Assembly (NCBI GenBank): GCA_031552825.1
Contig: JAVBMD010000025.1
Coordinates: forward strand, 9,050-73,049
Source: WQXF01 sp031552825
GTDB taxonomy: Bacteria > Bacillota > Clostridia > Christensenellales > Aristaeellaceae
Reading direction: 5' to 3'
DNA length: 64,000 bases
Positions 7,829-16,319 of the stretch are shown piece by piece. The notes under the pieces are model-generated. The model was not told where the DNA came from, did no database searches, and saw only the letters and a list, made by a program, of their open reading frames with translations. How positions within the stretch are numbered: position 1 is the stretch's first letter; each line of letters begins with the position of its first letter. A program made the translations under genes and the position numbers.

Positions 7829-7858
7829 TTGACAGCGCAGGCCGCCTGCGCGTATAAT
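7829..7858 (+). promoter_or_regulatory. Near-consensus alaS promoter with palindromic spacer
   Basis: TTGACA (7829-7834) and TATAAT (7853-7858) match both consensus hexamers with an 18-bp spacer. The spacer is almost entirely the palindrome GCGCAGGC-C-GCCTGCGC (7835-7851). A protein bound there would sit between the two hexamers, so this could be an operator. Confidence 0.8.
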
Positions 7859-7918
7859 CGGCTTCATCAATGTGAAAACAAACCCTGCACAAATCAATAG
7901 GTAAAGCGAGGAAACATC

Positions 7919-9712
7919 ATGCGATCCACCACTTCCAACGAGCTGCGCGCGCTGTTTTTAAAGTTTTTTCAGCAGAAGGGGCATGCCATCATCCCCAGCG
8001 CCTCGGTCATTCCGGAAAACGATCCCACGGTGCTGTTTACCACCGCGGGCATGCATCCGCTGGTTCCCTACCTCTTAGGCCAGAAGCACCCGGCGGGCAA
8101 CCGCCTGACTGATGTGCAGAAGTGCATCCGCACCGGCGATATCGACGAGGTCGGCGATGCTTCGCACCTGACCTTCTTTGAGATGCTGGGCAACTGGTCG
8201 CTGGGCGATTACTTTAAGGAAGACGCCATCGCTTGGTCGTGGGAGTTTTTGACCAGCCCGGATTGGCTGGGGCTGGATCCGGAGCGCCTTGCCTTCACGG
8301 TGTTCGAGGGCGAGGAGGGCGTGCCGCGCGACGAAGAGGCGGCGGCGATCTGGCGCAAGGTGGGCGTCGCGCCGGAACGCATCTTCTATCTGCCGCGCAA
8401 GCACAACTGGTGGGGCCCCGCCGGGCAAACCGGCCCCTGCGGCCCCGATACCGAAATGTTCATCATCACCGATACGCCCGCCTGCGGCCCGGATTGTTCC
8501 CCGGCCTGCTCCTGCGGACGCTATCTGGAGATCTGGAACGACGTGTTCATGCAATACAATAAGAACGCCGAAGGCGCGCTGGAGCCGCTGGCGCAGAAGA
8601 ATGTCGATACCGGCATGGGGCTCGAGCGCACCATCTGCGTGCTCAATGGAAAACGCTCGGTATATGAGACCGACATCTTCGCCGATATTCTCGCGCGCAT
8701 CGCCGAGCTTTCCGGCAAGGTGTACGGCAGCGACGAGGCCACCACCCGCGCCTTCCGCATCATCGGCGATCACCTGCGCACCGCCACCATCATCCTCGGC
8801 GATTCGCGCGGCGTTTCACCCTCCAACGTGGATCAGGGCTACGTGCTGCGCCGCCTGATCCGCCGCGCGGTTCGTTTCGGCATGCAGCTGGGCATGGAGG
8901 CTGGGTTCACTTCCGAGATCGCGCGCGTGGTCATCAAGAAGTTTGAAGCGGTGTATCCCGAGCTCAAGAAAAACGAGGCCTTCGTGCTCGAGCAGCTGGC
9001 GCAGGAGGAGGCGCGGTTTGCGCGCACGCTGCAGCAGGGCGAGCGCGAGTTTGAGAAGATGCTGGCGCACATCGATCCGCAGGCGCGGGTCATCCGAGGC
9101 TCCAGCGCCTTCAAGCTGTACGACACCTACGGCTTCCCCATCGAGATGACCATCGAATTGGCGCAGGAGCACGGCCTGGCGGTCGACGTCGAAGGCTTCC
9201 ACGAGCGCTTCAAGCAGCATCAGCTTACCTCGCAGGCCGGGGCGGAGCAGCGCTTCAAGGGCGGTTTGGCCGATAACAGCGCGCAAACCGCGCGCCTGCA
9301 CACCGCCACGCACCTCATGCACACCGCGCTGCGCAAGGTGCTGGGCGAGGAGGTGGCGCAGAAGGGCTCCAACATCACCGCCGAGCGCCTGCGGTTCGAT
9401 TTCTCCTTTGGCCGCAAGATGACGCCGGAGGAAATCGTGCAGGTTGAAGCGCTGGTCAACGAGGCGATAAAGGCCGACGCGCCCATCGTGATGACCGAGA
9501 TGACGGTGGAGGAGGCCAAGGCCAAGGGCGCCATCGGTCTGTTTGAGAGCAAGTACGGCGAGCGGGTGCGCGTGTACGATATGGGCGGCTATTCGATGGA
9601 GATTTGCGGCGGGCCCCACGCGGAGCATACCGGCGAGCTGGTCTCTTTTAAGATCCAGAAAGAGGAATCCTCCTCGGCGGGCGTGCGGCGCATCAAGGCC
9701 GTGATCGGATGA
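7919..9712 (+). CDS. alaS: Alanyl-tRNA synthetase, short form without C-Ala domain
   Basis: A 597-residue AlaRS that charges tRNA-Ala. The class II catalytic core is clear (motif 1 region near 30-60, SNVDQGYVLRRLIRRAVRFG near 300), followed by the tRNA recognition helices and the editing domain with HTATHLMHTAL (HxxxH) and CGGPHAEH (Cys and His) metal ligands. Usual bacterial AlaRS has about 870 residues; the C-terminal DHHA1/C-Ala part is absent. The protein ends right after the editing domain and a terminator follows, so this is a natural short form and not a frameshift. A cysteine-rich stretch (residues about 188-200, CGPDCSPACSCG) in the catalytic domain may bind a metal. Whether a full-length copy exists elsewhere cannot be seen. 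Confidence 0.92.
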   Translation: MRSTTSNELRALFLKFFQQKGHAIIPSASVIPENDPTVLFTTAGMHPLVPYLLGQKHPAGNRLTDVQKCIRTGDIDEVGDASHLTFFEMLGNWSLGDYFKEDAIAWSWEFLTSPDWLGLDPERLAFTVFEGEEGVPRDEEAAAIWRKVGVAPERIFYLPRKHNWWGPAGQTGPCGPDTEMFIITDTPACGPDCSPACSCGRYLEIWNDVFMQYNKNAEGALEPLAQKNVDTGMGLERTICVLNGKRSVYETDIFADILARIAELSGKVYGSDEATTRAFRIIGDHLRTATIILGDSRGVSPSNVDQGYVLRRLIRRAVRFGMQLGMEAGFTSEIARVVIKKFEAVYPELKKNEAFVLEQLAQEEARFARTLQQGEREFEKMLAHIDPQARVIRGSSAFKLYDTYGFPIEMTIELAQEHGLAVDVEGFHERFKQHQLTSQAGAEQRFKGGLADNSAQTARLHTATHLMHTALRKVLGEEVAQKGSNITAERLRFDFSFGRKMTPEEIVQVEALVNEAIKADAPIVMTEMTVEEAKAKGAIGLFESKYGERVRVYDMGGYSMEICGGPHAEHTGELVSFKIQKEESSSAGVRRIKAVIG

Positions 9713-9753
9713 GAAGAGCGGTCGTATAAAATAAGAGGATTCTGATATTTGAA

Positions 9754-9786
9754 GCGAGTTCTGTCGTAGTGACAGGACTCGCTTTT
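9754..9786 (+). terminator. Rho-independent terminator after alaS
   Basis: GCGAGTTCTGTC (9754-9765) pairs with GACAGGACTCGC (9771-9782) with one G-T pair, then TTTT. Confidence 0.85.
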
Positions 9787-9837
9787 GTGATACGATGTTT
9801 ACAATGGATTCCAGCGCATAATAGGGGGAGTGGAAGA

Positions 9838-11160
9838 ATGCATAAAAGATGTTTCGTGTGGTTGATCTCCATATCGGTCAGTTTTGCACTGCTGGTCGGT
9901 GGGTATGCGCTCGGGGAGAGCGCCGCGGAAGGCGCGCAAAGCGGCATCGCGGCGCGCGAGTTGATCCAGTGGCCGGAGAACGCTATCGGGCGCTTTGTGG
10001 TGCTCAATCCAAACACCCACGTCCGCGAGGGGGGCAGCAAGAACTACAAGAGCCTAGGCAGGCTGGCCAAGTACGAAGTCCGCTTCGTCATCGGGGTGGC
10101 CGATACCGGCTGGTACGCTTTCGAGATGGCCGATGGCAAAATCGCTTATATCTCACCCAAGATGGTGGAGTATACGAAGCGGCCGGAGGGCGCCGCCTCT
10201 GCCGTCGATCCGGCGGAGACCGTTTCGTTCAACGATCCCGAGGTAGAGGCGCGCATCCGACAAATACTGGGCAAGCCAAGCGGGGCGATTGCCTTCGCCG
10301 ACATGGCGACGGTCACGGAATTTGATTACGACGCCATCAACGATCCGGCGGCGAACGGGGTCATCTGGGATCTGTCGGCGTTGCAATATTGCACCAACCT
10401 GCGCAGGCTCAACGTGACCAACCAGCCCATCGGCAGCATCGAGGCGCTGCGCGGCTTGGAGAAGCTGGAGGATGTTGGACTGCACGGATGCAACGGCCTT
10501 CGCGATCTGTCGCCGCTGGGCGGGAAGAACTTGCTCCGCGACGTGTGGATCAATGGCGTACCGGTTTCCGATGTATCGATGATCCTTTCTTTGCCGAATC
10601 TGCGGTCTTTCAATGCCTCTTGGGGTACCCAAATTCGTGACATTTCGGCGCTCGGTAACACCCGCAGCCTGGAGAGCTTCCATCTGGATCAAAAGGTGGA
10701 GGACTTTGCTCCGTTGCTTCAGCACAAGAACATACGGTACGTGCTTTTGACCGGGGTGGATCGGGGGATGTTTGGCAAGCTGATTCAGGCGTGGCCGAGC
10801 TTGAAGCAGTTGGATGTTGCCGCTTCGCCCATCACCGGGGAGGATTTGAAGTTGCTCGCCGGATACTCGTTGGACGCCCTGCGGCTCAATCGGTGTCCCA
10901 TCGGCGATGCGAGCGCCGTATCGACACAGACCGGGCTCAGCGATCTGCGGCTGGTCAATTGCCAGATCACCGACGTCACGCCGCTGGCGGCGCTCGAGGG
11001 CATGACATATTGTCTGGATCTGCGCGGCAACAATATCAAGGACATCTCGCCGTTGGCAGGGCTGACCGCGCTGTCGCACCTCACCGTGCCGACCACTGCG
11101 TCCTATACGCAGGCAGAGCTGCAAAAGCTGATGCCGTCGACCAATATCCAGATCGACTAA
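9838..11160 (+). CDS. Secreted SH3 - leucine-rich repeat protein
   Basis: A 440-residue secreted protein: signal peptide (about 1-27), an SH3-like domain (about 45-110, VLNPNTHVREGGSKNYKSLG), a linker, then internalin-like leucine-rich repeats of about 22 residues to the end (for example LRRLNVTNQPIGSIEALRGL, ITDVTPLAALEGM, NNIKDISPLAGL). Such LRR domains usually bind proteins or glycans. No LPXTG, so wall contact may be through the SH3 domain. The start ATG follows AGGGGGAGTGGA. A near-perfect hairpin terminator follows the stop. Confidence 0.8.
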   Translation: MHKRCFVWLISISVSFALLVGGYALGESAAEGAQSGIAARELIQWPENAIGRFVVLNPNTHVREGGSKNYKSLGRLAKYEVRFVIGVADTGWYAFEMADGKIAYISPKMVEYTKRPEGAASAVDPAETVSFNDPEVEARIRQILGKPSGAIAFADMATVTEFDYDAINDPAANGVIWDLSALQYCTNLRRLNVTNQPIGSIEALRGLEKLEDVGLHGCNGLRDLSPLGGKNLLRDVWINGVPVSDVSMILSLPNLRSFNASWGTQIRDISALGNTRSLESFHLDQKVEDFAPLLQHKNIRYVLLTGVDRGMFGKLIQAWPSLKQLDVAASPITGEDLKLLAGYSLDALRLNRCPIGDASAVSTQTGLSDLRLVNCQITDVTPLAALEGMTYCLDLRGNNIKDISPLAGLTALSHLTVPTTASYTQAELQKLMPSTNIQID

Positions 11161-11174
11161 CGATCACCACAAAC

Positions 11175-11217
11175 AACGATGCTGCATCGGTTTTCTTCCG
11201 ACGCAGCATCGTTTTTT
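11175..11217. terminator. Bidirectional terminator, first copy
   Basis: AACGATGCTGCATCGG pairs with CCGACGCAGCATCG and is followed by TTTTTT. Its sequence is repeated almost exactly 240 bp downstream. Confidence 0.9.
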
Positions 11218-11223
11218 CAGCGT

Positions 11224-11408
11224 ATCAACAAAGCAGTTTGATGCGTGGAGAAGGATTCCAAAGGGCGAGCGATAAGCCCTTTGGCCGCCCTTCGCAAAGG
11301 GTGGAATACCTTACAGACCTTGCTTCAAGGCATTTCGCATCTGCGGATGCGACCAGGGCTTTGCGATCGCCCTAGACCTTCGCAGCCCATCTGCATGACT
11401 TTGTTGAT
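11224..11408 (-). repeat. Structured dispersed repeat, copy B
   Basis: On the minus strand this matches copy A (4012-4154): the block GCAAAGCCCTGGTCGC is identical, and the closing arm GCGAAGGTC and the AAAGGGC/GCCCTTT stem are shared. The hairpin TCGCATC/GATGCGA replaces TCGCTCC/GGGAGCGA of copy A, so pairing is kept with different bases. The unit is framed by a perfect 10-bp inverted repeat, ATCAACAAAG (11224-11233) and CTTTGTTGAT (11399-11408), not seen around copy A. Confidence 0.7.
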
Positions 11409-11414
11409 GGTCTG

Positions 11415-11462
11415 AAAAAACGATGCTGCATCGGTCTTCTTACCGACGCAGCATCGTTTTTT
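11415..11462. terminator. Bidirectional terminator, second copy
   Basis: Same hairpin as at 11175-11217 with T tracts on both strands, so it can end transcripts from both convergent genes. Confidence 0.9.
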
Positions 11463-12668
11463 CTATTTCTTTTTCGGCTTGGGCGTTGGGCTGGGCGCGG
11501 GCGGCGGCAGCGGGGTGCGCTCCGGCAGCGCCTCGGCCACGGTGAGATCCTTGGCGTACACGTAGCCGGTGACGGTGTTGCCCTTGCGGTCGGTGCCGGT
11601 AACCACGCGCCAATACCAAGCCGCAGGATCGTTCGGCACCGAATCGATGGTGATCTGCGTGAGGTTGGTTAGGCGCGCGCCGGTGAAGGCGCCGTCGCTG
11701 CGCGGTTGGGCGCGGATCGGCAGATCGCCGCCGTAGGAGCTGTCTACCAGCGCCACGCTGCCCGCCGCAAGGTAGGGCTTCCACGGCACGGCTTTTTCGG
11801 CGGGCAGATCGTAAGTCAGCCAACTGGCGCGCCCCCAGTGCGTCCAAAGCTGCGGCATCGGATCCTCTACCACGCCATAGGCATGCCCGCGCGCGTGTAC
11901 GCACCGCCCGCCGCCGGTGTACACGCCCATGTGCATGTAAGAATTGTCCTCCGGGTCGAGCTGGAAGAGCAGGATGCCCGGCTCGCGCGGCATGGTGTTG
12001 ATGGTGCCCATCTCGGTCAGCCATTTCTTGGTCGCGCCGGTTACGTTGGTATTCCATTCGCGCGGGAAATCGCCCTCGGAATGGCTCAAAAAGGCCTTGA
12101 GCAGGCCGACGCAATCGTATACCTCTCGGCCATCCCACTGATCGGCGATATGGAGCAGCGCATCCTTGTACTTGGGGTAAAGCTCGGCGCCCTGCTTGCG
12201 GAACCAAGGCGAGCAGAGATCGCCGACGCTGCCGTACACATAGCCCGCGCCGACGCGGCTGGTGGCGAACTTTACCAGCGCGCTGGCGGTGCGCGGCATG
12301 GGTTCCTCGGCGGAAAGCGGCGGCGGCGTGGGGGTGGCGGAAAGCGCGGCGTCGCCATAGAGCACGGCGATGGTTTCCGCATCCAGCTCGCCGGTTTCCG
12401 CGAGGCCGTTGATGCGCTGGAACTTGAGGAGCTCCAGCACGGTCTTTTCCGCAAAGATGGCGTTGGAGCTGGATACGTTGAAGCCCAGCTCGCTCAGCCG
12501 TCGCTGCATCGCCTTCACCTCTTTGCCGCGCGCGCCGCGCACCAGCGGCCGCGGGGACGCGGTAGGGGCGGGCGTCTTTGACGGCTGGGCGGCATATACC
12601 GGCAGCGCCATCCACGCGCACAGGCAAAGCGCGCCCATGGCGATGCGGGCTGCCGAAGGTTTCTTCAT
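11463..12668 (-). CDS. Secreted PG-binding / NlpC-P60-like / SH3 protein
   Basis: A 401-residue exported protein: signal peptide (about 1-27), a Pro-rich stretch, a PG_binding_1 domain (about 42-105), a catalytic domain with REVYDCVGLLKAF (Cys near 186) and YMHMGVYTGGG (His near 246) in the order expected for NlpC/P60-type endopeptidases, an SH3-like domain, and a Pro/Lys-rich tail (PTPKPKKK). Such enzymes cut peptide bridges in peptidoglycan. The domain is longer than a minimal P60 domain, with an insert before the Cys. ATG 12668 was chosen because GGAGG lies 9 nt upstream; the upstream in-frame start at 12698 precedes that site. Convergent with the LRR gene. Confidence 0.8.
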   Translation of the reverse strand: MKKPSAARIAMGALCLCAWMALPVYAAQPSKTPAPTASPRPLVRGARGKEVKAMQRRLSELGFNVSSSNAIFAEKTVLELLKFQRINGLAETGELDAETIAVLYGDAALSATPTPPPLSAEEPMPRTASALVKFATSRVGAGYVYGSVGDLCSPWFRKQGAELYPKYKDALLHIADQWDGREVYDCVGLLKAFLSHSEGDFPREWNTNVTGATKKWLTEMGTINTMPREPGILLFQLDPEDNSYMHMGVYTGGGRCVHARGHAYGVVEDPMPQLWTHWGRASWLTYDLPAEKAVPWKPYLAAGSVALVDSSYGGDLPIRAQPRSDGAFTGARLTNLTQITIDSVPNDPAAWYWRVVTGTDRKGNTVTGYVYAKDLTVAEALPERTPLPPPAPSPTPKPKKK

Positions 12669-12888
12669 GATCCTGTTCCTCCATCCAAGTTTGTACATCA
12701 GTATACAAGAAAATCACCGGCGAAGAAACCTATAAAAAGAAATATTTTCTTAATAATATATTCATATTTAAGAAAAAGGGAGGCTAAAGGTTTTCCCTGT
12801 CTCGTTCGTTCTATAAAAGAAAATAGAAGGATTATCCTGCGGGAGCTGGAACATAGTATGCAATAGCAAGGAACCGGAGGGAAAGAAG

Positions 12889-13764
12889 ATGAAAAAAGGG
12901 AAGCGCCGCATCGCGCTGCTGCTATTCTGCACGGTGTTTTTGACGGGCTGCGCCGCCGCCGATCAATCGCGAACCGCCCAGCTTGCCCCGGCGGAAACCG
13001 ATGATACGCTGGAGGTGTTCTTCTTTAACGTGGGCAAGGCCGATAGCATGCTGATCCGCCAAGGCGAGCACGCAATGCTGATCGACGCCGCCACCGACAA
13101 GGCGGGCGCGCACGTGCTGGATCGCTTGCGGGAGGAGGGTGTGGAGAAGCTGGACGTTCTGCTCATCACGCATGAGGACAAGGATCACATCGGCGGCGCA
13201 GACCGCATCGTGCGCGCGCTGCCGATAGAGTCGGTCTACATCGGCGAGATTCAGGAGCAGGGAAAGCAGGTTTCGCAGTTTGCCGAAGCCATGCAGGAGC
13301 AGGGCAAGGAGAGCAAGCGCCTGTTTGCCGGGGATCACTTTGCGCTGGGCAAGGCGCTGGTGACGGTGGTTGGGCCGCTGGGGCAGGGCTATGAGCAGGA
13401 GAACGATTGCTCGCTGGTGGTGCGCGTTGACTTCGGCGAAACCAGCGTTCTGCTCGCGGGCGACGCGGAAAAGCCGTCGCTGCTGGAGATGCTGGCCGCG
13501 CCCGACGCCGCGAAGAATTTACGCGCGCAGGTGCTCAAGGTGCCGCACCATGGCGGCATTGAGGATGTGAGCGCGGCGTTCTTTGAGGCGGTGCATCCGG
13601 AGATTGCGGTCATCCCCTGCGAGCGGCACACCGACGATCGCCTGCCCGATGAGGGCGTCGAGTACGCGCTGGAGCGCGTGGGCGCGCAAACCTATGTTAC
13701 CGGCGACGGCGAGGTGAAGGTGGTCAGCGACGGCAGGCGGGTGACCGCTACCGTGCATCCGTAG
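12889..13764 (+). CDS. ComEC-like metallo-beta-lactamase fold lipoprotein
   Basis: A 291-residue lipoprotein: the N-terminus has a basic stretch, a hydrophobic core and the lipobox LTGC, so Cys 21 should be lipidated. The rest is a metallo-beta-lactamase fold: FFNVGKADSMLI, LLITHEDKDHIGG (metal-binding HxxxDH), LLAGDAE and VPHHGG. This order is that of the C-terminal hydrolase domain of ComEC/Rec2, here as a stand-alone protein. In ComEC the domain is thought to act on nucleic acid at the membrane surface; for stand-alone forms the substrate is not settled. GGAGGGAAAG precedes the ATG. It is monocistronic by context. Confidence 0.85.
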   Translation: MKKGKRRIALLLFCTVFLTGCAAADQSRTAQLAPAETDDTLEVFFFNVGKADSMLIRQGEHAMLIDAATDKAGAHVLDRLREEGVEKLDVLLITHEDKDHIGGADRIVRALPIESVYIGEIQEQGKQVSQFAEAMQEQGKESKRLFAGDHFALGKALVTVVGPLGQGYEQENDCSLVVRVDFGETSVLLAGDAEKPSLLEMLAAPDAAKNLRAQVLKVPHHGGIEDVSAAFFEAVHPEIAVIPCERHTDDRLPDEGVEYALERVGAQTYVTGDGEVKVVSDGRRVTATVHP

Positions 13765-13816
13765 TTTGGAAGCGGATGGTTCGGAAAACGTATTCTGTAA
13801 GCATAAATATAAAACC

Positions 13817-13845
13817 TATACAAATATTGGTCTCTGTGGTATAAT
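13817..13845 (+). promoter_or_regulatory. Predicted promoter of the Ig-like repeat protein gene
   Basis: TATACA (13817-13822), 17-bp spacer, TATAAT (13840-13845) with a TG extension. It predicts a leader of roughly 240 nt. Confidence 0.55.
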
Positions 13846-14093
13846 AACCAGCGATTTGATGCCGGTTTGTTCGATAGCTGGGGGATTTTTCGATTTAATT
13901 TCAAAAATTTCGCAGAATAGGAATGAAATTGGTAAACTGGTTCGTCACATAGGTAAAGCGCGAAAAACAACGGGCTGCTCCGCGATGGCGTGGGCGGACG
14001 GCGCGCTGCACACGCGTTGGATCGGTGAAGAGCGAGTAGCATGCGGAAGATGACGCCGACCGTTTGTGAAACAATACAAGGAGGGTATCTCGA
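13846..14093 (+). other. Long untranslated leader, no known riboswitch recognised
   Basis: About 240 bp between a predicted promoter and the next start codon. I compared it with the cyclic-di-GMP (GEMM), SAM, TPP, cobalamin and T-box consensus patterns from memory and none fits. Some local pairing is possible in the GC-rich stretch 13965-14060. No good ORF. Confidence 0.4.
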
Positions 14094-16250
14094 ATGTTCA
14101 AGCGGAAATTCTTTGCACTACTAATGATAACCTGTCTGTGCGCATCGTTGTTTGCGGTGCCGTCGGCGATGGCACTCCCTGAACTCAGCATCGCGGTAGC
14201 CCAAACTGCTGATACCATTACGGCAACTGGTGTGGGTGTACCCGGCGAGGAAGTTCAGTTGTTGATCAACGGTATCGAAAACGGCAAAAGAATTGCAGAT
14301 GCTGGTACCGGAGCATACTCCATAACATTCGGTCCGGTTTCTAGCGGCGGCACTTTCACGGTAGCTGTCGAATACACGAATGGCAGCATCGGTAGCGGTG
14401 CGAGCGGTGGATCCGTAACGCTGACCGGCCCTGTCGCTACGACGGTTGATCTGAATATCGCTGTGACCAGCGACAATATAGAGACCATCACCGCTATTGG
14501 CGTGGGCAAGCCCAACACGGGCGTAAAGCTGCTGATCAACAATGGCGAAGTTCAAACGAAAAACACCGATAGCGCTGGCAACTATTCCTTCACGTGGAAG
14601 GCGACGACCGGCGGCACTTATTCGGTTGGCGTTGCGTATACGACATCAGGCAACGGCAACGGTGCGAACTGGGGTTCCAATGTGACGCTCTCGGGACCTG
14701 CATCGGAGGGAGTCGCCCTAACCTTGGATGTGACGACCAACGGCATTAATACGATTACTGCTACCGGCAAGGGCAAAGCTAACTCGGAAGTCCAACTGCT
14801 GATCAACGGTATCGTAAACGGAAGTAAAACGACCACTGCTAGCGGTGATTACTCAATTACGTGGACGACCACTGCTGGCGGTACCTATCCGGTAGGCGTT
14901 GCGTATGCGGTGCCGACAAATGGTGCTGCGAAAAACTGGGGCTCCAATGTGACGCTGACCGGACCGGTTGGTCTGTCGAACATTGCCGTGTCTTTGGAAG
15001 GTCGCAATGGCCTGCGAGTCGTCGGCAAGGGGTGTCCGAACGGCAGGATCAAAATCGATGTGTCGGGTGGCGATGCCATTTCCGTTGACATCGGTTCCGA
15101 CGGTCGATTTGATGAGATCATCATGCTCTCCGCAGGCACTTATTCTTCGGTGCTTGTTGGTTATACTACCAGCAAGGACACGTATGGTACTCCGACAAGC
15201 GTGACGGTACCCATCAATGTGACGGTATCCCCGGCTACGACGGATGACATTACAATCACCAGTGTAACGCCGGGCATCAAGACCATTTCCGTTGAAGGCA
15301 AGGCCAAAGCTGGTACGACTGTAAAGGCAACAGTTGGTACCGCCAGCGGCACCGAAGTTGTGAGTTCGAATGGTACGTTCAAAATCAATATTACGCTGGC
15401 CGCAGGTACCTATACTGGTGCTACGGTGGTTTATATGACCTCGCCCGCGCCGGGCAGCGGTGCGAGCACCTCTGCTAAGTACACCGTAACCGATGGCGCG
15501 TCCACCCCGACCCCCGGCCCCGTCACCCCCACCCCCGCCGGTGGCACCTACCCCACCCTTGCGCGCGGCATGACCGGTGTATACGTCACCGCGCTGCAGG
15601 AGCACCTCAAGTGGCTCGGCTATTACACCATCAAGGTGGACGGCATCTTCGGCGTGGGCACGCAGACCGCCGTGCGCAACTTTGAAATCATGAACAACCT
15701 GCCAGCCGACGGCATCGCCGATGACACCATGCAGAAGCTGCTCTACAGCGGCAACGCGGTGGGCATCATCAACCCCAGCCCGACCAATCCGCCGAGCGGC
15801 TACACCACCCTTAGCTACGGTAGCCGTGGCACGGCGGTGCGCAACATGCAGGTTCGTCTGGCAAACCTCGGCTACTACTACGGCAGTGTCGACGGCATCT
15901 TCGGCAGCCAAACCCAGTCTGCGGTGCGCAACTTCCAGAACCGCAATAACTTGGTCGTGAACGGCATCGCTGATTCTGCCTCGCAGTCGGCCATGTACAG
16001 CTCCAGCGCGATCCCTAACAGCAACAGTAGCTCCGGCTACGTGTATTTGCACTACGGCAGCCGCGGCTCCGCGGTCAACCGCCTGCAAACCGCGCTGAAG
16101 AACCTAGGCTACTACAAGGGCTCGATCGACGGCCAGTATTACGATCAGACCTACGCGGCCGTCAAGTCCTTCCAGCGTGCCAACGGCCTGGTGGTCGACG
16201 GCATCGCGGGCAAGAAGACGCAGAATAAGCTCTACGGCACCAACTACTAA
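14094..16250 (+). CDS. Secreted Ig-like repeat protein with three PG-binding domains
   Basis: A 718-residue exoprotein. After a signal peptide (about 1-27) come three close repeats of about 85-90 residues (each with an ITATG-x-G-x-x-x-x-E/K-VQLLING-type stretch and ending VTLTGP or VTLSGP), then two more distant ones (VVGKGCPNGRIKI; SVEGKAKAGTTVKA), each beta-rich and Ig-like. A Thr/Pro linker leads to three PG_binding_1 domains (about 480-545, 570-630, 650-715), each with a YYxGxxDGxFG-like core. The wall-binding end anchors a repeat stalk, so an adhesion or surface role is likely. The repeat half uses more A/T at third positions than the PG-binding half, which suggests separate origins. AAGGAGGG precedes the ATG. 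Confidence 0.8.
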   Translation: MFKRKFFALLMITCLCASLFAVPSAMALPELSIAVAQTADTITATGVGVPGEEVQLLINGIENGKRIADAGTGAYSITFGPVSSGGTFTVAVEYTNGSIGSGASGGSVTLTGPVATTVDLNIAVTSDNIETITAIGVGKPNTGVKLLINNGEVQTKNTDSAGNYSFTWKATTGGTYSVGVAYTTSGNGNGANWGSNVTLSGPASEGVALTLDVTTNGINTITATGKGKANSEVQLLINGIVNGSKTTTASGDYSITWTTTAGGTYPVGVAYAVPTNGAAKNWGSNVTLTGPVGLSNIAVSLEGRNGLRVVGKGCPNGRIKIDVSGGDAISVDIGSDGRFDEIIMLSAGTYSSVLVGYTTSKDTYGTPTSVTVPINVTVSPATTDDITITSVTPGIKTISVEGKAKAGTTVKATVGTASGTEVVSSNGTFKINITLAAGTYTGATVVYMTSPAPGSGASTSAKYTVTDGASTPTPGPVTPTPAGGTYPTLARGMTGVYVTALQEHLKWLGYYTIKVDGIFGVGTQTAVRNFEIMNNLPADGIADDTMQKLLYSGNAVGIINPSPTNPPSGYTTLSYGSRGTAVRNMQVRLANLGYYYGSVDGIFGSQTQSAVRNFQNRNNLVVNGIADSASQSAMYSSSAIPNSNSSSGYVYLHYGSRGSAVNRLQTALKNLGYYKGSIDGQYYDQTYAAVKSFQRANGLVVDGIAGKKTQNKLYGTNY

Positions 16251-16263
16251 GCGAGTCGCTCGC

Positions 16264-16295
16264 GCCTCCTTCCCGTTTGGGGAGGAGGCTTTTTT
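16264..16295 (+). terminator. Rho-independent terminator
   Basis: GCCTCCTTCCC pairs with GGGGAGGAGGC around a GTTT loop, then six T. Confidence 0.9.
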
Positions 16296-16318
16296 GTGTG
16301 CTGGCTTTATGGTATACT
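16291..16318 (+). promoter_or_regulatory. Extended -10 promoter at the edge of a TIR element
   Basis: TGGTATACT with TATACT at 16313-16318. The -35 region falls in the T tract of the preceding terminator and is poor. The last T of the -10 box is part of the TA that flanks the inserted element. Confidence 0.45.
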
Positions 16319-16319
16319 A

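Larger units (their letters stand above)
11161..11462. other. Convergent intergenic region, two terminators around a repeat
   Basis: This gap of about 300 bp separates two convergent exoprotein genes. It consists of two near-identical hairpin terminators (11175-11217 and 11415-11462) and between them the second copy of the structured repeat. No gene is seen. Confidence 0.8.

Noticed and set aside
7859..7918. T-box leader for alaS
   Set aside because: The leader is only about 60 nt and has no AGGGTGG-type T-box sequence or specifier stem.
13940..14060. Possible cyclic-di-GMP riboswitch
   Set aside because: GGTAAAGC and GCGAAAA occur but the GCAAAGCC and GGNAGCC parts of the GEMM core are not in the right order or spacing.
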